64,000 nucleotides of DNA from contig JADJRI010000016.1 of assembly GCA_016712275.1 (NCBI GenBank), positions 13,442 to 77,441 of the forward strand. Direction: 5' to 3'. Position numbers and translations under genes: made by a program. The stretch comes from Planctomycetota bacterium (GTDB lineage Bacteria > Planctomycetota > Phycisphaerae > UBA1845 > UTPLA1). Positions 33,941-44,696 of the stretch are shown in pieces (the first letter of the stretch is position 1; each line of letters begins with the position of its first letter). Below the pieces are notes generated by a model that saw only the letters and a program-made list of their open reading frames with translations, had not been told where the DNA came from and did not search any database.

Positions 33941-35002
33941 CTATGCCTTGATCGCGGCACTCGTGCGCGGGTCGGCAAGCAATCCCCCCTGATGCGGTTG
34001 AATCTGTTCGAGCAGGTCCGTCACAAATCGGTCGGTCGTGTAGCCCTCGGCCTGCGCCGCGAAGTTCATCACCACGCGATGACGGAGCACCGGCGCCGCC
34101 AGCGCTCGAATATCCTCCGTGGAAACATGCTTGTTCCCCCGCAGGACGGCCCGCGCCTTCGCGCCCAAAATCAGAAATTGCACCGATCGCGGCCCCGCAC
34201 CCCATGAGACTTTTTCTTTTACGATGCGCGGCGCGCTTTCCTCGCCCGGTCGCGTCGCGCGAACCAGGTCCAGCGCATATTTGACAATCGCCGGCGCCGC
34301 GGGCACGCGGCGCACCACCGATTGCAATTCAAGAATCTCCGCGCCGCTGATGATGGACTGCACGGCCGTGTCGTACTCGCCCGTCGTTTTGGTCGCGATC
34401 TCCAGCTCCTCGTCATACGTCGGATAGCCGATCTGCACCTTGAACATGAAGCGGTCCTGCTGGGCTTCCGGCAGCGGATAGGTTCCTTCCTGCTCGATCG
34501 GATTCTGCGTCGCCAGCACATAAAACGGCGGCTTCAGCTCATGGCGCACGCCGCCGACCGTGACCTGCCGCTCCTGCATGCACTCGAGCATGGCCGCCTG
34601 CGTTTTTGGCGGCGTACGGTTGATCTCATCCGCGAGAATCACATTCGCGAAAACCGGCCCCGGCAAAAACCGAAACACGCGGCTGCCTGTCGACTTATCT
34701 TCCGTAATGACTTCCGTGCCGGTGATGTCACTGGGCATCAGATCGGGCGTGAATTGAATGCGATTAAAGGAAAGCGACAAGCATCGCGCCAGGCTGGAAA
34801 TCATCAGCGTTTTCGCCAATCCCGGCACACCTTCCAGGATGCAGTGGCCGCCCGCGAACAAAGCGACCAGAAGCTGTTCGATCACATCATCCTGTCCAAT
34901 GATGATCTTGTGCAGCTCCTGCCGCAGCCGCATGTATGAATCCTGCAACTTCGCCGCGGCGGCCACGTCGTTGCCCCAGGCCTGTTCGCTCATGTCTGCC
35001 AT
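33941..35002 (-). CDS. MoxR family AAA+ ATPase
   Basis: A 353-aa cytoplasmic AAA+ chaperone. Walker A GVPGLAKT, Walker B ILADEINR with the following TPPKTQAAMLECMQERQVTV, sensor 1 LATQNPIEQEGTYPLPEAQ and a C-terminal lid (RAVLRGNKHVSTEDIRALAAPVLRHR) fit MoxR. The open frame reaches 35080, but ATG 35002 is preferred because AAGGAA lies 6 bases upstream and MoxR proteins begin here. It heads the MoxR-DUF58-BatA-VWA core, 115 bases downstream of the prenyltransferase-repeat gene, the largest gap in the operon. Confidence 0.95.
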   Translation of the reverse strand: MADMSEQAWGNDVAAAAKLQDSYMRLRQELHKIIIGQDDVIEQLLVALFAGGHCILEGVPGLAKTLMISSLARCLSLSFNRIQFTPDLMPSDITGTEVITEDKSTGSRVFRFLPGPVFANVILADEINRTPPKTQAAMLECMQERQVTVGGVRHELKPPFYVLATQNPIEQEGTYPLPEAQQDRFMFKVQIGYPTYDEELEIATKTTGEYDTAVQSIISGAEILELQSVVRRVPAAPAIVKYALDLVRATRPGEESAPRIVKEKVSWGAGPRSVQFLILGAKARAVLRGNKHVSTEDIRALAAPVLRHRVVMNFAAQAEGYTTDRFVTDLLEQIQPHQGGLLADPRTSAAIKA

Positions 35003-35117
35003 ATCGAGTTCCTTACTTTTGTGCTGCTTGTTCTTCGCATCCATTGTGGCACCGGCGTCTCGCCGGTGAGTCTCCGACACTTGTGCGATGCCACGCGGAG
35101 CACGCTGTACTCACAAA

Positions 35118-36185
35118 TTATCGCTGCATGATCGGCAAATTGTTATACGGCAACTGCAAAATAATCAGCGCAATCGACGTTCCATACACGGTGCCCACCG
35201 AATCGCCGTTCCACGAACCATCTTCCTCCTGCGTCGCCAGAAGGTGCTCGCGCATCTTCGGATAATACTTCGTCCACTCCTTGTCTCCCGCTAGATACAT
35301 CACCTGCGACAAATACAGATGCGCATAGAAGAAATGCCCCCACACGCCCTGCCGCGATTGACCATAGCCGATCTCCCGCTTGCAAAATCGCAGCGCCTTA
35401 AGAGCCATCGGATTGGTATATTCGCCCGCGTTAAACCAGCACGCCACCGCCGCTGCCGTAATCGGCGGACGCGAGCCCGCCATTCCCACGCGATAGGCGA
35501 TCCCGCCGTCCGGTTGAACGGATTTTTCCAGATACTTCATCGCCACATCGATCACTTTTTTCGGTACGGCGACCCCCGCGTTTCGCGCCGCGCGCAATCC
35601 CTGAACTTGTGTAATGGTCACCGCCCCCTCGTCGCCATCCATGTCCGGCGTGTATATCCAACCGCCGATGCGACTTTGGGACTTGCCCGTCAGATCAACA
35701 GCTTTTTGCACCACCCATCGAAGGCGGGCCAATCGCTGCGGATCCTCCTCGGTCCCCATCGATTCCGCTAGAAACATCATCGCATAGCCATGTCCGAACA
35801 TCGAGCGCGTCTCTTCGTCGTTGCCCGGACGACAAATCAGCCCGTTCTGCTGGGATGAATCCAAAATGAACGTGACGGCCTTTCGAAGATTCCTCGCGTA
35901 GGTTCCTTCGGTCGGCGTACTGCCCGATGCGAGCGTGGCCATTCCCGCCAAGGATGTCATCGCCACGGGATACGATCCCATCATTCCCTGATCGCGATAG
36001 GACCCATCCGCATTCTGCCGGGTCGCGAGATACTTCAGTGCCTTTGCGATGGCATCTTCCGTCTTCTCGGTCACCATGGGCGGCCGCTTGAGGGCATTTG
36101 CGCCATGAGTCTGGCACTGCAACATGTCGCAAATCAGGGCAACGAGACAAGCAACGCGCGGTATTTTATTATTATTCGCGGACAC
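35118..36185 (-). CDS. Exported prenyltransferase/squalene-oxidase repeat protein
   Basis: A 355-aa alpha/alpha-toroid protein. A signal peptide (VACLVALICDMLQCQTHG) is followed by terpene-cyclase-like repeats: YLATRQNADGSYRD, YLEKSVQPDGGIAYRV and LLATQEEDGSWNGD. The ending YGTSIALIILQLPYNNLPIMQR is typical of planctomycete members. Catalytic DxDD or DCTAE motifs of true squalene-hopene cyclases are not seen, so a binding role is more likely than cyclisation. The GTG start shares its first G with the TAG of the PQQ-repeat gene. Frame intact. Confidence 0.88.
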   Translation of the reverse strand: MSANNNKIPRVACLVALICDMLQCQTHGANALKRPPMVTEKTEDAIAKALKYLATRQNADGSYRDQGMMGSYPVAMTSLAGMATLASGSTPTEGTYARNLRKAVTFILDSSQQNGLICRPGNDEETRSMFGHGYAMMFLAESMGTEEDPQRLARLRWVVQKAVDLTGKSQSRIGGWIYTPDMDGDEGAVTITQVQGLRAARNAGVAVPKKVIDVAMKYLEKSVQPDGGIAYRVGMAGSRPPITAAAVACWFNAGEYTNPMALKALRFCKREIGYGQSRQGVWGHFFYAHLYLSQVMYLAGDKEWTKYYPKMREHLLATQEEDGSWNGDSVGTVYGTSIALIILQLPYNNLPIMQR

Positions 36186-39100
36186 TATTCACCGCCTTCC
36201 CTGACAAGTCCCTTGGCGCGGATCGCGGCTTCGTCGGCCAGCACAAAAAAGCCCTCGGGCGCGACGCATACAATGCGATCATTGAGGACAACGACATCCA
36301 TGATTCGCCGCGAAGCATGAACAGGCATCAAATCGGGGCCCGTCTCGTTGCCCAGCGCACCTCCCCAAATTCATAGGCCCTTGGCTTAACCAATTTGCCG
36401 GTCCGCTTGTTCAGTATGAGGAGATTCGGCGGCAGTTGATTGTCGATCTGGGGCATTCTCATACGATTACGCGGCCGGTCGCGCCGGCGGAACTCCATTC
36501 TGAACGACCGCCACAAACTCGGATGACGCGCGCATCATCTGACGGCTGATCGTTGCAAGCTGTCCCAGTCTTTTACGCCACGAGGGAGTCACGCCATCGA
36601 GCGGAAACGATTCCAGAACCAATTCGGTGGGACTCTCATCGGTTCGCGTGAAGAACAAAAGCTGGCCGTCGTCGATTCCCACGCTGCCCGGCTTTCGATC
36701 CAGAACGACATCGATTGGCGGCATCGCCAGGCCATCGGCCGAAAGTGTTTTGCAGACCGGCTCGCCGGATTCGGCGCGAATCAAACTGAATTTGTTGGGG
36801 CCATGGGCGACGCCGAAGCAACCGCCGGAAAATGCAAAGAGCCCCTTCACAATCCCGTTGAACTCGATCGTGTTCCATGCGGGCTTCCCGGTGCGCACAT
36901 CCAAACCAATCACGCGCGTGCCATGACTCCGGACCACGATTCGATCGACGATCGCGGCATGGGCGTCCTTGTCCGATCGGTCGATTTGTTCGACGGTCAG
37001 GTCCGGCGCTGAATTCACCAGCGCGTACTCGCCGCGAAGGCGACCGTTTGACAAATCCAAAACAAAAACCCTGGTTGCCTCCTGATCGACAGCCACAACC
37101 GTATCATCCACGATGCGAAGCAGACCCAGCGCGTTTCTCGCCCAAGTCCGCCGCCAGAGAGGCGCTGCATCATCGCGGGCCCGCGCAGCCACCAGGGACT
37201 GCGAATCGGCCGCAACCACGACAATTCCCTCGCCGCAAACGACCGAGGGATCCGGCAGAGGGCCTGCATTGGCATCGACCGTCAACGGCGGCCACATCGA
37301 CCGGCCGGATGCCAAACCGACGGCACAAACCTGATCCGCGCGGCCAGCACGGCCACCCGCCCCCAGATCGCCGCGTCAAATGCCTTTGATTCACGCTGAT
37401 CGGTTGAGTTTGACGAATCCTCCAGCACACTTCGCTGAATACTGAGCCAACTGTCGTCGTTGCTTTCTTGCGGCCGGAGGTCCAATCCGCGAATTTCCCC
37501 GCTCAATTGGATGGGAAGCACCTCATCGAGGAAATCATGCGGGCGGGTGCGATCCCAGAACGAGGCGCCGTCGCGTCGATCCGCGCTGGCCATCGGGTCC
37601 GATCAACTCGCGTTGCAACGCAAGCCGCTTCGAATCGCGGAGAATGCGCGGCAACAGCCGATCGCCCCCGACCGACTCGCGTGGCATCGTCGAGCGGATT
37701 GACGCCACAAAATCCGATACTCTTGCGCCGCTCGCCAGTCCCAGTTGTCGGCCGATCGGCGAGGGGACCATTTCGCCCGAAAGCGTTTCATCCAATTCGT
37801 CAAGCAAGCGTATCGCAGCCGCCTGATCGGCCGGCAGTCGCTCGCCGGGAAATCGGTAGGCCAGAATCAAACGAAGCAGCGGCTCCAGACGCTCGCCATC
37901 GGTTGCGGATCGAAGCCGCGCCCGCTCCAGAAAATAGATGCCGGTCTCATTTTCTCCCGACTCGATCGCGCTCACGCCGATCTCGATGTCCAATCGTCGG
38001 CCGAGAGGCATAAACCCCAGTGCATCGGCAAGACGCATCAACTTGCCGCGCCCATTGGCCTCGCGCGCCGAGGCAAGGGCCTCCTCGATTCGCACCTCGG
38101 CTTCGTCGTGTTCGTCAACCGACATGTCACTCCACATCTGACGCAGTCGTTCGGCGATCAGCACATCCGCGCGGATGCGCAGATTGGCATCGACGCGCAT
38201 CGGCTCGCCGCCCATGTCCCGAAGCATGTCCAGCGCGCGGGCAAAGCCGTCCGCGAAGCGATCGGTGTCTTCAAGAAATTCGCAATATGCCAGGCCCGAG
38301 TTCAAACGATCGGATTCACGCCGTGCCGCATTGACGGCACGCAAGAGAAGCTCGCCCCGCACCGCGTCGTCCGCGCTGGAGGCCCGGGACAACAAAATCG
38401 TCACGCGTTGATGGCTGATGCGCGAGGCATAATCGTCGCGCTGACGCTGGATTTCCGGCAGACTCGGACTGGTACCCATCGGCGCGAATTCAGCCAGGCT
38501 CGCCTCGGCCCGGTCCAGATACGACTCGGCCGACGCCCATGCCTCCGCCTGCTCCTCCAGCCACGACATTCGCAGGAGCGCATCGAGATCCGACGGGTTT
38601 TTTTCCAGTCGCGCCGTCGCCAGTAGTCGGGTTTGTTTCGGATCGGGAAACTTGGAAACATGATCGGCGGCCACACTATACAGCGCTCCATCCATCGCAA
38701 ACAGATTGCCCAATCCGCCGGGAGCCGGCAGAGAATCGCCCTCCTGTTCGCCGGTACCCAATGCGAGCCGGGCAAGTCCGGTGGCCGTCGGAACCAGCAC
38801 ATGCTCGCCGCAAATCACGGGTCGTCCCGTCGGCACGAGGCCCGATGTGGCCCAAATCGTCTCACCATCCAAGAGTGATATCGCCGAGACCTTGTTGCCC
38901 GCAACGATCACCCGTTCGGCATCCGCCCCGACCAGGTAGCGGTGGCCTTTGCGATTCGCATGCCATTCCTCGACACCCGTTTCGATATCAAACGCATAGA
39001 GCTTGTCGGCATCCTGTGCCGCAAGTATCACCACGCCGCCCGCCACCAGAACGGGCGAACTCAGCCATTGATCCGGCTGCGGCACGCCGATGTGATCATC

Positions 39101-40876
39101 GATCCAGATGTTTCGGCCGCGCACGCGATGGTCATCCGAACGCTCATGCGGTTCGTATCGCGTCATCCAGCGCAGGGAATAATCGTGCTCGTCCAGTGCA
39201 AAGAACAGACCCGCGCCGGTCTGCACGTAGATCGTTCCATCGTGAACGGTCGGCGGAAGGACGCCGTGCATGGGGAACAATCCGACGCGACCTGTTCCAA
39301 GAAGTACGCTTCGAACGTATTCACCTTCGCGATCGAGTATCGCCAGCAGAAGATCATTTCCCTGACGATACGGCACGATCAGCCGGGAACCGGCAACGAC
39401 CGGCGCGGAACAAAAATGAGCCAGTCGCAGTTCATCCGACGGCGGACCGCCGCGCCCGCGAAACCACTTCGCTCTTCCGGTATCGGCTTCGAAAGCGCGA
39501 AGCGTGTTGGCTTGTGTCAGCATATCGTCGCTGACATGGGAATTGGGAGGCACAACGCCTTCCATGGTCGGAAACTGCTCTTCCCCGAGCGGCTCCTGAT
39601 CGATTACAAAAACCAAGCCCATCGCAGTCGAGAGCTCGCCGCGATATTCATGAAACAAGGCCTGCGTCGTTTCGAAATCGAGGCGGGGAACAGGTTCTTC
39701 TTCGCCGTCGTAGTAAACGATCTGCCCGCCAAAATTGACGCGGGTACGATGCTCCTGAATCTGGGGATTGCGCGATCGTCCCTTGGGAAACGCCTGCCAC
39801 GCCAGGTCAAACGTGGAAAGATCGCGGGCCATCAATCCCGCGGGGCAGGTAATGAACAATTTCTCGCCATCGCTGACCGCTTGCCAAATCGGGGGACGGC
39901 CTCGTTTCTTGATGAGGTGTGCGATCAATTCAAGGTTGAGCCGCTCGGAACCGGGCATCGCAGTGGTCCAGCCGTCATCTTGTGTGATGACCGGATCAAT
40001 GGCGGACAAGCGCCCGCCCCACTCGGTGGCGCCCAGCCGATACCGCCATACGTCAGAGGAAAGATCGACATTGGAATGGCCCGATCGGTTGGCTTCATTC
40101 AAGAATTGTTGCAATTGCTCGGTCCATGTAGACCAATCATCAGGTAGCGCTGCTTTGCGATCCTCCGGCAATGAACGAGCGGCTTTCAGTGCTGCGGAGG
40201 CTTTTTCACTCTGACTCGAATAGGCATAAGCCGCGATTCGCTTCGACAGAATCTCCCATCCCGGCACATTATTGTGCGGCAGTTTCTCCAGACGCGCCAG
40301 CAGCTCCAGCGACTCGCGGCATTGACGGCGATCCAACAGCCAGGTGGCGAGCAGGTTCATCGCCTCCGGTCCGTAAGTAGTCATCGAGTATTTTCTGGAA
40401 ACCGTGCGGAGCGCATCAAAGTCGTATTGCGCTTTTGCAAGGTCAAGGAGCCTTTTGGCATCGGCGTCATACAACTGGCGATACGCAACAAGCCCGTCCT
40501 CCGGCCATCCTGCGATTTGCTCATACGCCAATTGCATGGCGGAATAGAAATGGGTGTTGTCGAGCGATACGGTTCGATCGCCATGCTGCTCGACTACCCG
40601 CTCCAGCGTGTCCGCGGCCAGCTTCCAATCACCCGACGATGCGGCTTCAGAGGCCCGTTTCAACCAGGATACGGCATCCTGATCATTGGGCGGTTCCAAA
40701 CCCCAGCGGACCGGCGTTGCGACTCCCTCCGGACCGCCCTGCACCTGCATTTGAATTTGAAGTTGGGCAAAAATGGGGGATGAGCAAATCAGACCAATCC
40801 CCGCAGAAACCACGGCCGCGAAAGCGCGGATTCGCTCCAGTGCGATCCCGTTCAATTGAGCGCTTTCCAAACGCAT
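36185..40876 (-). CDS. Giant exported PQQ-like beta-propeller and helical-repeat protein (four frameshifts)
   Basis: About 1,560 aa after repair; the longest gene here and first of the envelope operon. Signal peptide (AAVVSAGIGLICSSPIFA), an N-terminal TPR-like part (AAEAASSGDWKLAADTLERVVEQ), then PQQ-enzyme-like repeats (LYAFDIETGVEEWHANRKGHRYL; MLTQANTLRAFEADTGRAKWF), a helical part, and a second set of propeller repeats at the end (VIGLDVRTGKPAWNTIEF; LPPNLLILNKRTGKLV). Frames break near 37590, 37340, 36475 and 36345; the last segment ends at the TAG 36185-36187. A glycan- or protein-binding scaffold is likelier than a quinoprotein enzyme. Confidence 0.8.
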
Positions 40877-40916
40877 TCAGATCACCCAACATGTCCCCGC
40901 AACCCAGTCACAAAGT

Positions 40917-40945
40917 ATGGTAGCACGCATGCCACCATCATCCAA
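40917..40945 (-). promoter_or_regulatory. Weak candidate promoter for the 23-kb envelope operon
   Basis: On the minus strand TTGGAT (40940-40945) and TACCAT (40917-40922) are 17 bases apart, about 40 bases before the ATG at 40876. Both hexamers match the consensus only partly. The roughly 300-base divergent gap (40877-41183) shows no stronger signal on this strand. Confidence 0.3.
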
Positions 40946-41183
40946 CACGCAACTTCTTGATAACTCACCCATTACAGTCGCGATGCCGGGCTTTTGTATT
41001 CAACGATTCCTGATGGGCTTTCTTTCTATTCAATGTACGCCCCCGCTGGCGTTTCGTTGCAGATCGTGCTCAAATCTCGACCTGTCGTTAGTGATTCAGG
41101 CTGGATAATTGGCTATCGCACTGGCTACGCTGCCGACCGCGGCGGACGGTTGAGATAGTCGATCATTGGTTTCCGAGACCTCC

Positions 41184-42077
41184 ATGTCCCAAACCGCGCC
41201 CGACAATCCCCGGCCCGGCGGCAAGCGTTCATCGCTTCGCATCGCCAACCTTGTTGCGGCCATCCGGTTTCTTTTTCCGTTTGGATCCAAGGACGAACGC
41301 GTCGATTCTCGCCGAAGCGATCTGGATATTGTTTCGTTTATCGTTCCTATCGGTTTTATCATCGGCCTGCTATGGGTCGTCACGTTTCGATTCACATGGT
41401 GGCTCTACGGTGAATTTGCCACCCTGCGGGTCATTCCCAGTTTATTCGTCATCCTCCTTGAATGCTTGATCTCCGGGCCGTTTTTAGCTCTCGGCTTGGC
41501 GCGAACAATTCATATTCTCACCGCCGATCGACCCCACATTCCGCAATCGGATCGACTGATGCCACTTTCGCCCGTCGGCACTTTGGTGTTGTGCCTCACC
41601 ATCCTCACCGAGTTTTCGCTCATACTGACGATTCAAAAAGGCGAAGGGTGGTGGCCGGCAGTGGACGACTGGCGCAGCCATTTCAACTTCATGTATCCAC
41701 GGCCCCTTTTCAGGCCGCTGTTGCTCGCGCCGATTTGGGGGCGTTGGGGGATTCTGCTGGCCGCATCGATCGGCAAGACGGCTCGTAACGCCGACGCCGA
41801 AACGACCTCGCTTAATCAGGGGATGTCGCCGGGACGATTGCTTAAGCACGCCATCATTCCATTTTGTTTGACGGCCATCTATTGCAGCCGTTCCCGGAAT
41901 TATCTGACCGGTGTGCTCATCGGCATGCTGGTCTTCGGCGCTACATACCTGATCGCGGTGGCCATGGCCCGGCGCGGCGGCGGCCAATCGCGCCAATCGC
42001 TTTATGCCGCCGGTCAGATCGCCCAGCTTGCCTTTCTGGCCATTTACCGCGCCTGTTGGCGATTGATCGATGCATGA
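41184..42077 (+). CDS. Polytopic membrane protein of unknown function
   Basis: A 297-aa protein with six to seven hydrophobic helices (IVSFIVPIGFIIGLLWVVTF; VIPSLFVILLECLISGPFLALGLA; LVLCLTILTEFSLILTI; YLTGVLIGMLVFGATYLIAVAMA). Its general shape and the PRPLFRPLLLAPIWGRWGILLAASIGKT loop recall prenyl- or CobS-like membrane enzymes, but the acidic metal motifs of CobS are absent, so I give no function. The stop overlaps the ATG of the ComEC gene (ATGA at 42074-42077), suggesting coupled translation. A TTG at 41166 is an alternative start. Confidence 0.75.
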   Translation: MSQTAPDNPRPGGKRSSLRIANLVAAIRFLFPFGSKDERVDSRRSDLDIVSFIVPIGFIIGLLWVVTFRFTWWLYGEFATLRVIPSLFVILLECLISGPFLALGLARTIHILTADRPHIPQSDRLMPLSPVGTLVLCLTILTEFSLILTIQKGEGWWPAVDDWRSHFNFMYPRPLFRPLLLAPIWGRWGILLAASIGKTARNADAETTSLNQGMSPGRLLKHAIIPFCLTAIYCSRSRNYLTGVLIGMLVFGATYLIAVAMARRGGGQSRQSLYAAGQIAQLAFLAIYRACWRLIDA

Positions 42078-44675
42078 CCGCCGAATCGTCGACTGCCCTC
42101 GCACCGATCAACGTGCCGCAAAGGCCGCCCACGCCCCTTGTCCCAATCGCACTGGGCCTCGTCGCCGGCATTAACATCGATGCCATTGCAGAGCCGCCGC
42201 TGGTTGCCGGCTTAATATTTTTCATCTTTGCTATTGCCATCGCGCTCCCGACCTGCGCCCGCTTTTCCATTCTCCGTAAGTCAACCGTGAGATTCGCCGT
42301 CGCCACCTTCATGGCCGCCACCGCTCGGAATGGTGCGTCACGCGGGCGCGCAACGCTTTTACCCGGCCGACCACGTTGCACGATGGGCCGCCGCCGATCC
42401 TTCAATTGTGTCGATTACCGGCAGAATTATCTCTGCGCCGAAAATCTATGAGCCGCGCGATGATGTGCCGCGTGCTTATGAACTGCCGCCCAAAACCCGC
42501 TTCTTGCTCAATGTCGAATCCCTTCGCGGCGCTCGGGGTTCCATTCCGGCATCCGGCCGTGCGATTGCCACCGTCAAAGAGCCCATTCTGAATCTTCCCG
42601 AGGGCTCGCGCATTGCCATGACCGGCTGGCTCTATCGGATTGCTGCGCCGCAAAACCCGGGCGTCTACGACTGGGCGGCCCATCACCGTCGTGACGGCAT
42701 TCTCGTCGGCTTCTCGACCGATCATGCGGCTGCCGTGACCGTCATCGAGCGTCCATCGAGTGGCGGAATTCGCGCGGTCGTCGAATCGGTTCGGCAATGG
42801 CTTGGCCGCTTTCTGATTGCAACATCATTCCCCAACGACGAGGAATCGGCCGGCGTCGTGGCCGCCATGGTGCTCGGACAGCGCAGCGTCGTTTCAAAAA
42901 CGCTCAATGATGCATTCGTGCGCACGGGAAATGTTCACTTCCTTGCCGCCAGCGGCATGAATGTCGCATGGCTGGCACTCGTCGGGTGGACCATCGCCCG
43001 GCTCTGCAACATCAACTATCGGCCGACCGCCGTTTTCATCGCATGCCTGATCGTCGCATTTGTCGTGTTGGCGGAGCCCCAGCCGTCGATTCTTCGCGCC
43101 GGCATCGTCGGACTCATTGCATGCTTGATGATCTTCTTTCGCGGCAGATTCAACAGCGTCAACTCAATCGCGTTCTCCGCCATTCTGCTGCTGCTTATTG
43201 ATCCCGCCGATTGGTTTCGGGCGGGATTTCAGTTGACGTTCCTCGCAACGATCGGCCTGCTTCATGTTTATCCGGCCATCTCCAATTTGATGGCCGATGG
43301 GTTGATCAGAATTAATCGCCCCAACATGGCCCGATATTTCCTGAACGGCGGGGTGGAACTTTCCATCGAACAGCAGGCCCTAACGCCCGAATCAGCCCAA
43401 CATCCATTTCTTCGCCGTAGCCTGACCATCGTCGCCCAAGTTTTCGCCATCTCGGTGTCCGAGTGGCTCTTGACGGCACCCCTGGTCTGCTTCCACTTCA
43501 ACACGTTTGCACTGTGGGGCGCGATCGACACCTTTCTCGTTTCACCGCTGGCCATGCTGACGGCCTTCATCGGTTTCATCACGATCCTCGGCGGCCTTGT
43601 TTTTCCGACGTTGGCAGGGGTTCTTGGACCGCTTCTCAAATTCGTCTCCGCCACGATGATCGAATTCGTGAAATGGCTCGCATCATGGCCGGGTACGTCG
43701 TTGGACGGCCGATCCCCCTCCCTGATCTGGCTTGTCGCCGTGTATGCCGCGTTCGCCGTGTGGATTTATTGTCCGATTCAATTTCGCGGCCGCTTTCGCC
43801 GGCCGATTCTTCTTGCGTTTGCCATTCTGCTGGCATGGTGGCTCGCCGCGCCGCATTTCAACCATCGCAAGGACGGGTCGCTTCGCATCTGGACGCTGGC
43901 GGTCGGGAACGGCTCGGCCACGGTCATCGAACTGCCCAACGGCAAAACGCTGCTCTACGACTTCGGCACCCGCTCATCCTTCGACTCGGGAACGATTGGT
44001 CTCGATTTCCTGCGCTTTCGGGGAATTCACGAAATCGACGCGGCGTTCGTCTCCCATGCCAACTTCGACCATTACGGCGGCATCGAGCCGATCGCCGCGA
44101 AGGTGCCGATTCGCAAGTTGATGATCAACGATCAATTCGAAGCATTCATCGACGCGTCGTCGCCGGCGTGGCACTTCCTTCAAAAAATGGAGCAGATGGG
44201 CATTGCGATTGAGAAAATCAGGGGCAATCAGCGTTTCGAATTCTGCGAAGGCGTGCATATTGAAACAGTGTGGCCGCCGGAGCTGAACGAGCAGCGATCA
44301 CCCACGGCCAACGATGCATCGATCGTGCTGCGCGTCGAGTACGGCGGGAAATCAATGCTGCTGTGCGGCGACATCGCGGATTGGGCCATCGGCGGTTTGA
44401 TCGCAAGAGACAATTCGAGCGAACCAGACGTGCTTCGGGCCGATGCGCTTGCGCTGCCGCATCACGGCAGCGTCGTGCCCAACACCGGCGCTTTCATCGA
44501 ACGGGTGAACCCCGCCATCGCAATTCGCTCCACCGGCGAAAGCCGGGCGTTAACCATCAACGGCATCGAACAAATCGTGGGCCCGAACCGCACATACTTC
44601 AGCACGGCCGATGGCGGATGTATCGTCGTGACAATTGGAAACGGTAAACTCAATATCGCACGCGGAATGCCATAA
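42074..44675 (+). CDS. comEC: ComEC/Rec2 family DNA-uptake channel protein (frameshifted)
   Basis: About 867 aa, with the three expected parts. The N-terminus has two helices (LVPIALGLVAGINI; LIFFIFAIAIALPTC) and, after a frame break near 42325, an OB-fold-like domain (GRIISAPKIYEPRDD). The competence domain begins VHFLAASGMNVAWLALVGWTIARL with many helices. The C-terminal metallo-beta-lactamase domain carries VSHANFDHYGG, LLCGDIADWAIGG and LPHHGSVVPN. ComEC moves single-stranded DNA across the inner membrane. No other competence genes are near, apart from a distant pseudopilin. Start at 42074 overlaps the upstream gene. Confidence 0.9.
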
Positions 44676-44696
44676 TAATGGCATTTCACTCCACTG

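Noticed and set aside
35118..36185. Naming the prenyltransferase-repeat protein a squalene-hopene cyclase
   Set aside because: The repeats match but the catalytic acid motif of the cyclases is not visible, and the protein is about half their length and exported.
40994..41034. A third possible PEP-CTERM-type box (TTGTAT and GATGGGCTT)
   Set aside because: The distance between the two blocks is 7 bases longer than in the two real copies, the -10-like part is missing and the next gene is not a PEP-CTERM protein.
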